Positions 44,783 through 56,294 of a DNA stretch of 64,000 nucleotides are shown here, piece after piece. A program made the translations under genes and the position numbers. Source of the DNA: Heterobasidion occidentale (taxonomy: Eukaryota > Basidiomycota > Agaricomycetes > Russulales > Bondarzewiaceae). The first letter of the stretch is position 1. Every line of letters begins with the position of its first letter. The stretch spans positions 1,922,001 through 1,986,000 of the forward strand of contig JBCAQO010000014.1 in the NCBI GenBank assembly GCA_039111635.1, read 5' to 3'. Below the pieces are notes generated by a model, which was not told where the DNA came from, did no database searches, and was given only the letters and a program-made list of their open reading frames with translations.

Positions 44783-46490
44783 AAGAGAGGGAAAATGAAC
44801 CATAGATTGTCATATTATAGCTGTATCCTTCGGAGTCTTTCCAGGTCAAGGGAGTGTCGTTGAGGATAGCCGGTAACCTGGCTCGAGTTGTGGGACTCGG
44901 CTCGAGCCACAGTCATCATCAGAGGCATGCCCACCTAGTACAGTAACTCCCTATTCCTATCTTTCAGTAATACTTCATATAATAATTGCACCATTCGTAG
45001 TTCCTTTTATGTGTTTGCTTCGTGCCAAAATGCATTATTTGAGATATCTTTGCGCACACGCGCCTTCAGCAGTAGGTGTTACATGAGTACAGACAGATGT
45101 TCGACTGCTTCCTCGCGCCTTGCTGGTCAGTGTCCAACTCAGTTGCCGTCGTTGCGGCACTGATAAAAGATAATAAGCTCCGTCAGCGATGTCGGTAGCA
45201 ATGCAGGGTCTAGCAAGGAACTTACGCAGACGCTGATGGTTTCGCCGTTGCACGACCCGGACCGAGGGTCAGACCGGCAGGCATACCTATCGAAAAGCAG
45301 GATGTCTAAGGGCGTGCGTGGCTCAGACGTGGGCGGAGACGTACTGGTTGCCGTGGATCTTCGCCCCGGTGATGGTGACCGGGGGCGGGGAGCAGGTGAA
45401 TACGCCGTCCGTGCACACGTTGATGCCTGGAGCGACGTAGGTCCCAGCGGAGTTGCATGAGGCGTCGTAGAAACGGTCTGCGATATCAAGAGAAAAGCAA
45501 TATAAATATGAGCAAATCAGAGGATAGGCTGCGTTGGCGAAGCGCGTGGGTGGGAAGTGGAAAGGCGCACAGTTCTGGTGCCCGAGGTCGGCGATGCCGT
45601 AGTTGAAGCCAGGGCAGATGGCGTTGACACCGACTGCGGTGAGGGCAACAGCAACGAAGGTTAACTTGATCATCATCTGGTGAGTGAAGGAAAGTCAGGG
45701 CGCCATCGACGTGCATTCGAAGACCGCAGTGCGCACCTTTGTAAAAGTGTCAGTGCTTAGGGTGTGCAAGGAGTTCTAGGAGTGCTGAAAGAAAAAGCAG
45801 ATGCCGAGGTCTTATATACTCAAAATTGAGTGTCACCAAGTCATGGGGAATATGAGAGGATCTGGCGCGTCGGGCCAGGTCGTCGCATGGCCGTGCCCGG
45901 TGATATACGGAGTGATGCAGAAACGAGAGTACCGTGGCCACAAACGCTCGCGCAGTCAGCGAGTCGTTCTGTTGTCCCCAAGTTAGTGACACGGGAGGCG
46001 CGTACAGAGCACGTTCAAGGAGGCTCCACCTCCAGCGCTCATACCTGCCAAAGTTTCCAAGCTATATGTGCTCGAACGGGCACGCCGCACCGCTCTCCAC
46101 GTAGCGCTTCAAGGACTTGAGGCCGATCGCTGACTTGCAGTCCTAGTTGGAAGATGCGTATGTAGGCTGATGAGATATACCCTCCTCAGGCCTCAGGACA
46201 GAGGAAAGGCCAGCGAGGATTCTGAAGAAGAAGTTATTGGAATCATAACATCGCGAATCACAGTCCCTCCAATCACTTCAGGCAATCAAGCCGGTCTTGT
46301 GGGCTGCGAAAGGTTGGGAATTGCTAACCTGAATATTTAGCAGAAGCACCTTAACTGTCCGATATGACTCCGAGATGGAGCCGATCATAATGGTAAGCCG
46401 TAGGTTTCAGTCGAAAGTTGAAGTGGCACGAGAATTGCAGCGGTGTTAGCTGCTGGCGCTCGCCAGAACCTAGTAATAGTTTCGAAACGC
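44010..46490. repeat. Tandem duplication, unit 1
   Basis: Contains the 3' third of the lipase gene, the secreted-protein gene on the minus strand and its upstream region. It is repeated at 46543-48945 in the same order and orientation, about 2.4 kb apart. Confidence 0.85.
45139..45676 (-). CDS. Small secreted cysteine-rich protein, copy 1
   Basis: Four exons on the minus strand: 45571-45676, 45345-45477, 45226-45286 and 45139-45159, giving 106 aa. The N-terminus MMIKLTFVAVALTAVGVNA is a clear signal peptide. The mature part starts ICPGFNYGIADLG and contains FYDASCNSAG, FTCSPPPVTITG and a C-terminal RSGSCNGETISVCC, with paired cysteines as in extracellular proteins. It resembles a family of uncharacterised basidiomycete secreted proteins; no enzymatic motif is seen. 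A TATA box (TATATAAG on the minus strand, 45811-45818) lies 135 bp upstream. Convergent with the lipase. An almost identical second copy follows at 47531-48068. Confidence 0.75.
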
Positions 46491-46542
46491 GCGCGAGATT
46501 GCCAAGGACAGTCACGTCACAGTCACGTCACCACAATACAGC

Positions 46543-47176
46543 TACTAGTTCCCTCATCGTCACGTAGTATGTCGTTCCTAATACCGCTGCCCTTGTGCCG
46601 CTCTGTTCAACGTACACATTTGGCTATAATCCAGGACCGATGACGAGGCATGCGAGCACGTAGCATTGAACTACTACCCCCAGTCCACCGCGGACGACCG
46701 CCTGATGGCGCTCTACCCCTCCGAGCCCGCACAGGGCTCGCCGTTCGACATGGGCACAGATAACGCACTGACGCCGCAGTAAAAATGCCTCGCCGCACTC
46801 CAGGGCGACCTCGCATTCCAAGCGCCGTGCCGAATCTTCCTGCGCGCACGGGCGGACGCGCACCAGCGCATCTAGGCCTTCCGTACGCACGCGTTTTCTC
46901 TCTCTCCGCTCCAATGGGACCCATTACTCACAGCCGTGCTAAATCGATGCCACAGTGTCCAAGCGCCTGAAGAGCCTGCCGTACATGGGTTCGGTGCGTT
47001 CTCTCTGTTTTTTCTCTCCCCTCGCGCGCGCGCACGGATACTCACCCGCGTCGCCCACGCTGATGACCTTCCTGTACGGCGCGGTCCCGCTCGCGCTCTC
47101 CAATGACACGTACAGGTCGGAGGGCTTGGAGCTGCTGACGCAGCTGACTCTGAACCTCTCTGAACATCCTTTTTAA
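46543..47176 (+). pseudogene. Lipase 3'-end duplicate, degenerate
   Basis: Similar to 44010-44782 of the intact lipase. It begins inside the equivalent of exon 13 with no 5' part. Lesions: TAC to TAA in the LQYKRLAAL stretch (about 46781), TGG to TAG in HQRIWAF (about 46873), and a deletion removing the segment with the catalytic His (YHGSDD) through HWPR. Intron remnants are still recognisable, and here the donor corresponding to 44346 is an intact GTACGC. It cannot encode a functional enzyme. Confidence 0.85.
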
Positions 47177-47530
47177 AAGAGAGAGAAAAAGGAACCATAG
47201 ATTGTCATACCATTCATAATTACATCCTTCGGAGTCTTTCCAGGTCAATAAAATGTCGCTGAGGATAACCTGGCTCGAGTTGTGGGACTCGGATCGAGCC
47301 ACAGCAATCACCAGAGGCATGCCCACCTAGTTCAGTGACTCCCTGTTCCTATCTTTAATGAATTATTCACATAACTATTGCACCATTCATAATTCCTTTT
47401 CTGTGTTTGCTTCGTGCCGAAATGCATTATTTAATAAATCTTTGCACACATGCACTTCAGGCAGTAGATGTTACAAGAGTACAGACAGATGTTCGACTGC
47501 TTCCTCGCGCCTCGCTGATCAGTATCCAGC

Positions 47531-48068
47531 TCAGTTGCCGTCGTTGCGGCACTGATATAAAAAAATAAGCTCCGTCAGCGACGTCGATAGCAATCCAGGG
47601 TCTAGCAAGGAACTCACGCAGACGTTGATGGTTTCGCCGTTGCACGACCCGGACCGAGGGTCAGAGCGGCAGGCATACCTGTTCAAGAGCAGCATTTGTA
47701 GGGTACTATGCATGGCTCAGACGTGGGTGGAGACGTACCAGTTGCCGAGGATATTCGCCCCGGTGATGGTGATCGGGGGCGGGGAGCAGCTGAACTGGCC
47801 GTTCGTGCACACGTTCGAGCCCGTATCAATGACGGTTTCGACGACGTTGCACGAGTCGTCGAAGAAATGGTCTGCGATACCAAGAGAAAAGCAATATGAG
47901 CAAGTTCAAGGGTAGGCCGCGCCGCCAAGGCACGGGGGCGTGGAGTGGAAAAGGCGCACAGTTCTGGTTCCCGAGGTCGGCGATACCGAAGTTGAAGCCG
48001 GGGCAGATGGCGTTGACGCCGACGGCGGCGGTGAGGGCGACGCCGACGAAGGTAAACTTGATCATCAT
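47531..48068 (-). CDS. Small secreted cysteine-rich protein, copy 2
   Basis: Four exons on the minus strand: 47960-48068, 47739-47871, 47618-47678 and 47531-47551, giving 107 aa. The splice pattern is identical to copy 1 (exons 2, 3 and 4 are 133, 61 and 21 nt in both). Signal peptide MMIKFTFVGVALTAAVGVNA, then ICPGFNFGIADLG, FDDSCN, FSCSPPPITITG, RSGSCNGETINVCC. Most differences lie in the middle loop (NVVETVIDTGSNVC against NSAGTYVAPGINVC). The frame is fully open, so selection may have kept it while the linked lipase copy decayed. The TATA sequence of copy 1 is altered here (TACATAAG, 48209-48216). Confidence 0.75.
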
Positions 48069-48945
48069 CTGGTGAGGGAAGGAGAGTCAAGGCGCCGTCG
48101 ACGTGAATTCGAAGACCGCGGTGCGCACCTTCGCAAAGGTGGTAACGTGTCAATGCTTGGGAGGCAAGAAAGTCTGGGAGTGCTGAAAGAAAGAGCGGAT
48201 GCTGAGGTCTTATGTACTCGAGATTGGGCATCACCGCGTCTTGGAGGATATGAGAAGATATGGATGCGTCTGGCCAGGTCATCGCATGGCCGTGCCCGTT
48301 GATATATGGAGTGATGCGGAAACGAGGGTACCATGGCCCCAAACGCTCGCGCAGTCTGCGGGTCGTTCTGTTGTCCCCAAGTTGGTGATGCGAGGCGCAT
48401 ACAGAGCTCGAGCGTCCAAGGAGGCTCCACCTCCAGCGCTGAGGGAGATGGAGCCCATATTATACCTGCCAAAGGTTCCAAGCTGTGTGTACTCGAACGA
48501 GCGCGCCGCACCGCTCTCAACGTAGCGCTTCAAGGACTTGAGGCCGATCGCAGACTCGCATTCCTAGTTGGCAAATGCATGTATATGCGGACGAGATGTA
48601 TCCTCATCAGGACAGAGGAAAGGCCAGCGACATTCTGAAGAAGAAGGTATTGAAATCATAACATCGCGAATCACAATGTGTCCCTCTGATCACTTCAGGC
48701 AATCAAGCTGGTCTTGTGAGCTGTGAAAGGTTGTGAAATGCTGACCTGGAAAGTTAGCAGAAGCACCTGAACCGTCTGAGACGTCAAGGCAGTTGAATGA
48801 AAACGATCATAATGGTAAGCCGTAGGCTAGGTTATGGTTTTAGTCGAAAGTTGACGTAGTAGCTCCGTTAGGGCACGAGAATTGGGGCGGTGTTAGTTGC
48901 TGGCGCTCGCCAAAACCTAGTTTCGAGACGCGCAGCAGGATAGAT

Positions 48946-49630
48946 ATATCACAATGAACATCCGGTGTCTCTGTGCATTGTGGGGCCTCGGTGGTGGGCG
49001 CATCACTGGACAAGGGGCGTCGGATCCTAATGCGGGTGGAAATGTGAAAAATAAATCCGGTTAGTTGGGTTACGTGCGCCGTGTCGATGCGTGTCGCGCG
49101 CGCGCTCGCTCGCTAGCCTCGACGCAAGCAACAGTAAGTGCCATGATATTCATCGAGTGGTCCGTCATGAGCAGCGTCGCGCGTGCGTGGCCCGGCTCCT
49201 GTTTCTGGGAGTGTGGCGGCACGGGAGTAGGGTCAGCCTCACGGGGGCAGGCAGGCGGAAAGGGCGACATGATACATGTCTTATAACATGGTGAGGAGGT
49301 GGGATACGAGCAAATGGCGGGTGACTATGTGTCGGAAGGTCTGCGGATGGTGAGTGGAGTTGGTGGAGCAGATGAGACATCGCAGCTCGCAAGGCGGACA
49401 TTCAACCAGAGGAGGATTAGCGCGTTCGTGGACAGATCACCAAACAGAGGTAAACGAAAGTTCGAGCATTGCGTGTAGCAAGTGTAATATGTGAAGAGAT
49501 TGGCACATTCATACCATACATCTCCAAGTATGGTGTAAATTCGCTAACACTCATCTCATCCAGTGTCCGAAAAATGTGGAATCAACTCAACAATAACAAA
49601 GCATATAAATACGGTATACATGGAATTAGC
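48946..49630. other. Intergenic, no gene supported
   Basis: Only short frames; includes a CG-rich CGCGCGCGCTCGCTCGCT run near 49098. Confidence 0.5.
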
Positions 49631-50705
49631 TCAATTAGAACAAGCAAAGTGCGAACGACCTCGCAATCTGTAGTCAACCTGGAGAGCCTTTCGTTGCGCC
49701 AGGAGTGTGGTAGAAACAGCAGGACAGCCCTTCCCTGGCCCATTCAAATTCTGCAACGTGATAAGAGCGGTGTTGATGCGAGCGAGTTGAGAGGGAACAG
49801 AGTCATCAGTGGGGAAAATGACTGCTATCGAGGGATTGTTGACGGCGTGGCCGGCAGCGACATCAGCTGTCAGATGCTGAATGGTGGATCTTCGTTAGTG
49901 CTGTACCCAAGAAACCGGAGGCGGCACTTTACCTGGAGGAAGGTCGCACGATCGGGTGGGCATGCGCAAGGAATCTTGATGGGCTGGCCATTGGGACCGT
50001 TCACAGCGCCGTCGCAGTCTCCCGTACCTACGTACGTGAGTCAGTATTCCTCGTTCCCAAGGTCAAACACCAGAATCCCACCTGTAGGGTTCACACCGGA
50101 GTGGAAGCCGAGATCAGGCGCAAGTCGTGAAATATCCGCAGGACTTGTACGCTTTCCGGGCGCTGCGTTGATGGTGGCTTGCTGGGCGAGAAGGGTTGTT
50201 GATACGGCAGGACAACCTTGGCCGGGCCCGTTGAGGTTCTGCAGCGTGATGAGAGCAGCGATGATACGCGCGTTCTTTGAAGCTTTGGAGTTGTCCGTTG
50301 GGAACGTGACGGCAATAGGGGGATTGTTGACGGCATGTCCGACAGCAACATTGGCGTTCAGAGCCTGAATTCACGAACGTCAGATGTTGACACAATCAGA
50401 CGAAAGCAGCGGAGTCACCTGCAAGAAAGTGTTGCGGTCTGGAGGGCACGCGCAGGGGATCTTTATGGGCCTACCTTCACGTCCGTTGACGGCACCATCA
50501 CAATCCCCAGTACCTGTGTGACGGTTAATGTGGATTCACAGAACAACCGAGATGAAGAGCGCAGATACTAACCGGTAGGGTTCACCCCGGCATGAAAACC
50601 GAGGTCAGGGACCAGGTTTGGGTCCACATCCCTTTTGACAGAAGCCGATGTGACAGAGACAACAAAGATAGCAGCGAGGGGAACGAGAGCGGTCATGAAC
50701 TTCAT
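49631..50705 (-). CDS. Secreted protein with two tandem copies of one domain
   Basis: Five exons on the minus strand: 50573-50705, 50419-50513, 50082-50364, 49933-50027 and 49631-49876, giving 283 aa. The signal peptide is MKFMTALVPLAAIFVVSVTSA, followed by a Lys-Arg site (SVKRDVD). Then come two copies of about 115 residues: PDLGFH(A/S)GVNPTG, TGDCDGAVNG, PIKIPCACPPDR, GHAVNNP, FPTD(N/D)S, LITLQNLNGPG and CPAVSTTLLAQ occur twice in the same order. The second copy lies in the same exon as the end of the first (…APGKRTSPAD ISRLAPDLGFH), so this is one gene, not two. Introns fall at equivalent places in each half. Related Agaricomycete proteins normally carry one copy, from memory. Function unknown; secretion is inferred. 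TATA (TATATAAAGG, minus strand) lies near 50808-50816. Confidence 0.75.
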
Positions 50706-50829
50706 TGTTTCAAGTGGAAATTGGTTGCCGGAAAATGACAAGTATAAAGTTAGAAGATGAATGGAGGAGAGGATGGTGATTGTTAGGATGAAAGGCCCCA
50801 GGTGCACCTTTATATACCACCAGAGCATC

Positions 50830-53500
50830 CGATGGACATGATGCAGTAGTCATATTCCTGGTTTTGTAGAATGCTGTTCTGAAACATAAAGTTGAACATA
50901 CTCGAGAGTTGATGAGAGTCGATGTCGGAAGTGTCCGAGATGGACGGTGACCGGATCCGGCCGGAGGGCTCCAGGTCAGTCACGCATTGGTGTTTGCTTC
51001 CCCTATCTCACCTGAAACGCATGTTCTCTATAGTACCTGCGCAGACCTGCACTCATCTCATCCCACATCGTTCTCTTTATCTGCATCATACTGTACGCAG
51101 CACAGGATGATGAAAAAAATCTTGCAATCGACAGCGTCGTCTCCTTGGTCCTATGTTGCGCGTTCCTCTCCCTGCACCTGCTCTGTGTGCCCTGGCCCCT
51201 CGGGCTTCTACCTCCCTCTGCATTGCAAACTACCTCCGAATGCATTGCACAGCAAATCTCTTTGAGCAAGAGTAATGATCATATTACCTTCGTCCTCGAT
51301 GGCCGGCGTTCGTTCTACATCTGCGCTCTGGATTTCCGTCTGTAGAGCCAACTTACGACGTGCATTCTTCGACATCATGGGTGCTGTGTTTGCAATTCTT
51401 TCTGGAGCCCTCGAATCTTAATGGGTGCGCTCGTGCACGATCGGCTTCCCGCCGACACTTGTTTCAGTCCCACTGCGCGCGCAGCTTGTGAGGACTCAGG
51501 AGTCGACGTGCGATTGGCGTTTACGATCCCAGACATGTCCACAACATTCGATCGAGAACCATCATCATTCTTTGGTCCAATGCGCGGGGGTGGTGATGAA
51601 ATGCTGTAGTCTCTGTGCCAAGTCTTGCACGATTCGAGGCAAGCCATGCCTGATCCCCGTTGCAGGCTGCACACCGTTTTCTGAGTTTTTTGAGCGAGGT
51701 TTCGATACGATGTTGGGCGTTTGGAACCTGTGCGGCGACGGGTGTTCTCGAGCGAGGACGCGCGGGTGCTCGTCGAGCCAGGGGCGATTACCGACGTCGC
51801 CGCGCCTTTGTCTCAGGCCGAGTGTCTCCTGGCAGTGCGGTGTCGCTGTGGGCGGGTTTGGCGGCCTCTTCCTCTTTTTGATGCACAGCAGGGTGAGGTC
51901 AAGGCATTCGCCCATACCATGCCATCTGTACGCATGACGCGGGCGCAGCAAGAATACTGCACAGGTCAGTCTGATCCTCTCAGCTCGAATTCGGAATTAA
52001 ATCCTCCAACAATATCTTCTCAGCGACTATTTTTCTCGACTTGGACACATTTGCCGCTGCGCAGACCAACCAGGGAACATCGCCAGCGACTGCGTTTGCG
52101 AGGACCTGCGCCGACCTGGTTACCGGGAACGCTGTGTATGTGGGCGCGCGTGATTCCATTCCTAGCTCGTTTGATGACTCGACGCATGTGACGCTCTATT
52201 CAATAAGAATTTTGAGCTGAGGTATGTGACCGGTCTCGATTTGCGTGTGCTCTGCATTTGAATGGAGTACTGCGGGACTGTGTATACGGCATGCGCTGAC
52301 GTTTTGGGTGTTTCGGTGTAGGGATGGACAACACGACGGTTTACACAAGCCTGACCGAGGCGGGGACAACTATCTTCTTCTGCCTCGACACAGATGGCCC
52401 CCCAGACGGCCACGCAGGCCACCATCGACTCGAATCCTGCCCTAGTCACGGTCGCTCAAGGAAAGGGTGGATTTGTACCCAAACGCCCCCTCGCTTGCCT
52501 CGATAACGGTCCACCCACCTCGTTGCTGGGCTCAGCGACCGAAAGCCTACCAGTGCGTGATTCCAAATCTGTCTATTTGCTTGTCAATCGATACCATCGT
52601 GCGATCTCTATGGCCGTTAGCCCAAGACCTAGAAGACATGCTGTATGCGTTGGTATGCCTCAGCAAGCTTCGACCTTTTTTTCCTTTCTTTTCTTTTGGT
52701 ACTTGAAATCTGCTTCTTCTCTTCATGTGCTACATCCATCCCCCCCCCTCCCCCCAAAACTTTGGTGCTACCAGGTGCTACCATGCCGGTTGTGAATCAT
52801 CCCCATCATCTCCAGGCAGACACCTTGCAATGCGTCGGCCTACTCGCTCCGCAGGGATCACTGAGCGGAGCACGTATGGAAAGGAATGCTGAGCTCAGGA
52901 TCACCGACCTGCTCTTTCTTATCTTCAAACTGGTCCTGCATGAAGCGGAAGTTGTCCAGATACAACACCTTACTGTTGTCCGCTTCCCGCATCCTTTGGC
53001 ATATCATCTATCTCGATTCTCCGCAATTGTTCGATGGCTGTTGCCAAGTATGTCTCATGTGTGGTCCCCTATGGAATTATTCCGCAGCGCCCCTCGCTGC
53101 CGCCCACTCCCTTAGCGAACCCAACGAACTTCTTCCGAGTCTCTTTAACGAGATGCCCGAGACATGACAAGCAAGTAGCTTCTCGTTTCCTCCGGTGGGA
53201 ACCGGGTAAAACAAAACCAGTCGTGCGTGTGGACAACGCTCAAGCTCATATCTCGCGAGTCGAGCAAAGTTCCATAGATGGCCCTGAGGCGGCGACACGA
53301 GGAATGATTAGTCCACCCACATCCGTTACAACGACTGCTGCTGCTGCTGCTCGGCGTGGGCTCTACATATGTATATATATCGAGTGAGCATTTCGCAGAT
53401 GGGCTACAGATTCGTTAGATCCAAAGTATCAGCGCTCCGGCACAAGGGCCCTGCCCTTCTCGTTCTCTCCTCCCCCCGTCCAAACGGGCGCGCCGAGCAT
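50830..53500. other. Long intergenic stretch, possible gene relics only
   Basis: I find no complete gene. A run at about 52035-52210 on the + strand (LDLDTFAAAQTNQG, AFARTCADLVTGNAVYVG) looks protein-like but has neither start nor continuation, so it may be a relic of a secreted enzyme gene. A GCT/CTG microsatellite occurs at about 53335-53352. The remainder has only short frames. Confidence 0.4.
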
Positions 53501-55204
53501 CTACAGCAGGGCGTGGAGCATGTACGCAGCCGCGGCTGCGACCCCGCCGAGCGTCGCCGCAAGGTTGGAGAACGCGCGCGCGGGAGCGCCGCTCGTCGAG
53601 GTGACGACGGACGAGGAGGAGCCGTAGATGCGGACGTGCTGCACCTCGAAGTACGCGTTGTCGTAGTTCGACGGCGAGCCGATGACGTAGTCGTTGTAGC
53701 ACGTCCCCGTGCACGTCTCGGCGAACACGCTCGCGGAGCCGGCTATTGAGCGAATCCACGGCCCGTCAGAGGCGTGTTCTTGTTCCAGAAAAGGAGGTTG
53801 TTACGCACCGAAATCTAAACAGCGCCAAGGGGGAGAGGGGGAAAGGGGGAGAAGGAGAAGAGAAGATTAAATCAGTCGGGGTCATTGGGCGCGATTCCCA
53901 GGCAAGGTGTGGGACTGACCTCCACAGAGCGTGATGTCGAAGATCAGATGTTGGGACGAGAAGAACTTGTCGATGGTGCAGCTCGTCGAGGGGTAGTTGG
54001 CCACGGGCGTTCCAAGCGCAGAGGTGTCGACTGAGCTGGCATTGCCTTGCAGCGAGCTGGGGACGTCGGGGCGCTATATCAAGAACGGTGTTAAAATGTC
54101 CAGTTCTATATTTGTCAAATATAGAGCACTGACCGAGAAGAACCAAATTCTATCAAAAGGACCCGCGATCAGTCAGACACGAGTCAGACACCAGGGGAGG
54201 GTGGACTCACGAAATGCCAGATTCCGCAAACTCGGTCACGAACACCCCTCCGCCGGCAGAGGCGAATCCGGCGCCGTACGATGCAGTACTGGGGTTCGTG
54301 ACGACGCAGCCCTCGTTGCTGTTCGCTTCGAAAGAGCAGTCCGTCGAGTTTTGAAGGGTGCTGGTCTGGGTCGGGCTCGTGACAGTGCATCCCTAAATCC
54401 AAAAATAGGTCAGTCAGGCGACTGGGTATATATATAGATGTAATAATAGGATAACGGGTGGATGGATGGATGGATGGCACGAGGAAGGAGTGTGTAAGAA
54501 TAGAACGTACGGGGTTGGTGTGCAGAGCGAACTGGTTGTGGGTGACTTGATTCACGCCCTCGAAAGTGTCGATCTCACCTCCGTTGGGCCAGTTGGGTGC
54601 CTGCGACCACCACGCGGGCCACACGGAGCACTGTGCACCACGCCAGAAGCATCAGAAATCGCCGAGTCGCGCGCCGCCCGAGCGAGCGCGAGCATGAAGA
54701 CAAGACAAACCCACTCCATACGGCACGTGCAGCATATCCGCGACGAAGACGCTCCCGACGCCGTACGAGTCCTTCGACGATATGCGAATGGTGTTGCGCT
54801 TGTCATTGAACGCGACGGTCGTGGTGTTGTCGACCTTCATGATGGCGTTGCCCGCGCTGTTCACGAACGCGAGCTTGTCCGTCTTTGCGGCGCTCGCGCT
54901 CAGGAAGCTGTATCGCGCAGCCCCCGGGTCAGACGACAAGAACCAGCCGATGACACGGCAAAGCAAGCGAACGTACATGGCATCGCCGTTGGTAAGGTTA
55001 TCGACTGCAAAGATGCGCAGCGAACTGAGCACAGCCCTACGGTACACGATAACCACCCAAAAAAAACTCACAGTTGCCGTAAAAGTCCCAATCGTCGAAG
55101 AACGTGGTGCCCGCGTACTCCTTCACCATGCTATACGACGCGCCCGCGCGCACGAGGGCGGGCAGGGCGAGCGCCAGAGCGCACAAAGACTTCGAGAGGA
55201 CCAT
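53501..55204 (-). CDS. GH16 family glucanase with C-terminal anchor-like tail
   Basis: Nine exons on the minus strand: 55072-55204, 54977-55004, 54715-54907, 54511-54630, 54211-54392, 54134-54149, 53920-54073, 53809-53814 and 53501-53742, giving 357 aa. The family cleaves beta-1,3 or beta-1,3/1,4 glucans in the cell wall or outside the cell. Signal peptide [20 protein letters not shown]; catalytic motif [10 protein letters not shown] (the two Glu residues of E-x-D-x-x-E); aromatic binding residues in [15 protein letters not shown]; and the family's C-terminal [15 protein letters not shown] and [17 protein letters not shown] Ser/Thr linker and a hydrophobic end ([20 protein letters not shown]) suggest a GPI anchor. 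Exons of 16 and 6 nt are required to keep frame and restore ISIWFFSRPDV and CGDFAGS. TATAATATAT lies at about 55293-55303. Confidence 0.88.
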
Positions 55205-56294
55205 TTTCGGTGGGTGGTATTATCGAGAAAGGAAGAGAGTGTGGGCGATGGAAGTGGGAATAGGTGGGCTTGATGAAGCAGTGACGAGCGGCGATATATT
55301 ATACTCCACTTGTTCCGAATTCAAAGATAGGCTGTGATGAGCTGTGATGGTCGATCCAACGAGGCGTGGTCAGGCGTGGCCCTTAAAGAATGCCTGGACT
55401 CTCCAACTCCGCAGCAGCAGTCCTAGTCCGTGCGCGGCCGCCGGTCAGTGGCAAAGCGATAGCAGCTCTATTAGCAAAAAAGAGGCTCGAGCAGGTGAGA
55501 ATATAGGCGTCCTTATAACCAGACAAGGAGAGCGAAAGAGAGGGGAAGGGGGAGACAAGGGGGAGGTACGACGACCGGCAGATCGCTAACGCACCCACGG
55601 TGTTCTTTAAATAAACTCCTACCCTCGTCGCCGTGCGTGGCGATGAGCCGGTGGAGCTAGTATCTGTGTCATCATGGCTGGCTAATAGCTCACCTGGCCA
55701 CTCCCCCTCCCCTCCGCCTCCACCGTCCAAGACATGCACATATTCATCTAAGAGAAGTCTATACACGGTATTTCCCAAAACGAGACGATTTTCTCTGGCT
55801 TGCTGCTCGGTACAACTGACTGATATGGGAGTATGGGTCCGCGCTTACCATGTAAAACGTGGACCTTCGACTTCTTTGCTCCATTACGACAGTGCTAGTG
55901 CGCACACCCCGTCATACCACGTAGACAGTGAAAAGAAAATGCATAGGGACACGGGAACCGCCAAAGCCCCGAAATAATACGATACGAGGGTGGTGTATAT
56001 ATGTAGAAGACCTGTCCAGAAGCCATAACGCCACGAACCAGAGTCTTCGAGGCAGAATACGAAACACACATAAACGAGAACGCAAACGCGAGAAACAAAG
56101 AACCAACCAGAAACGGAGAAGGGACTATACATCACTATAAGCGGAACCGGGAATCCAAATTCTGTATCAAACATTAGATGACGGGCACGACGGCAGCGAC
56201 GACGACGACCAGCTGCACACTCTGCTCCTCCTCATGACACGTCGTCGCCTCCACAACACCAGGGCAGCGCCGCCAGACTCTCGCCGTGCAAAAA
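55205..56294. other. Intergenic between GH16 and Vts1-like genes
   Basis: Contains the GH16 promoter (right of 55204) and the 3' flank of the next gene. No other coding feature is supported. Confidence 0.6.

Larger units (their letters stand above)
46543..48945. repeat. Tandem duplication, unit 2
   Basis: Second copy of 44010-46490. Its lipase part is decayed while its secreted-protein gene remains intact. The shared right edge is marked by CTGGCGCTCGCCA(G/A)AACCTAGT at 46453 and 48901. Confidence 0.85.

Noticed and set aside
49469..50368. 299-codon open frame on the + strand
   Set aside because: Antisense to the two-domain secreted protein, whose splice-supported model and signal peptide explain the region; no recognisable domain in the + frame.
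51425..51937. 170-codon + strand frame
   Set aside because: Overlaps equally open frames on both strands; no motif, no clear start, no splice-supported extension.
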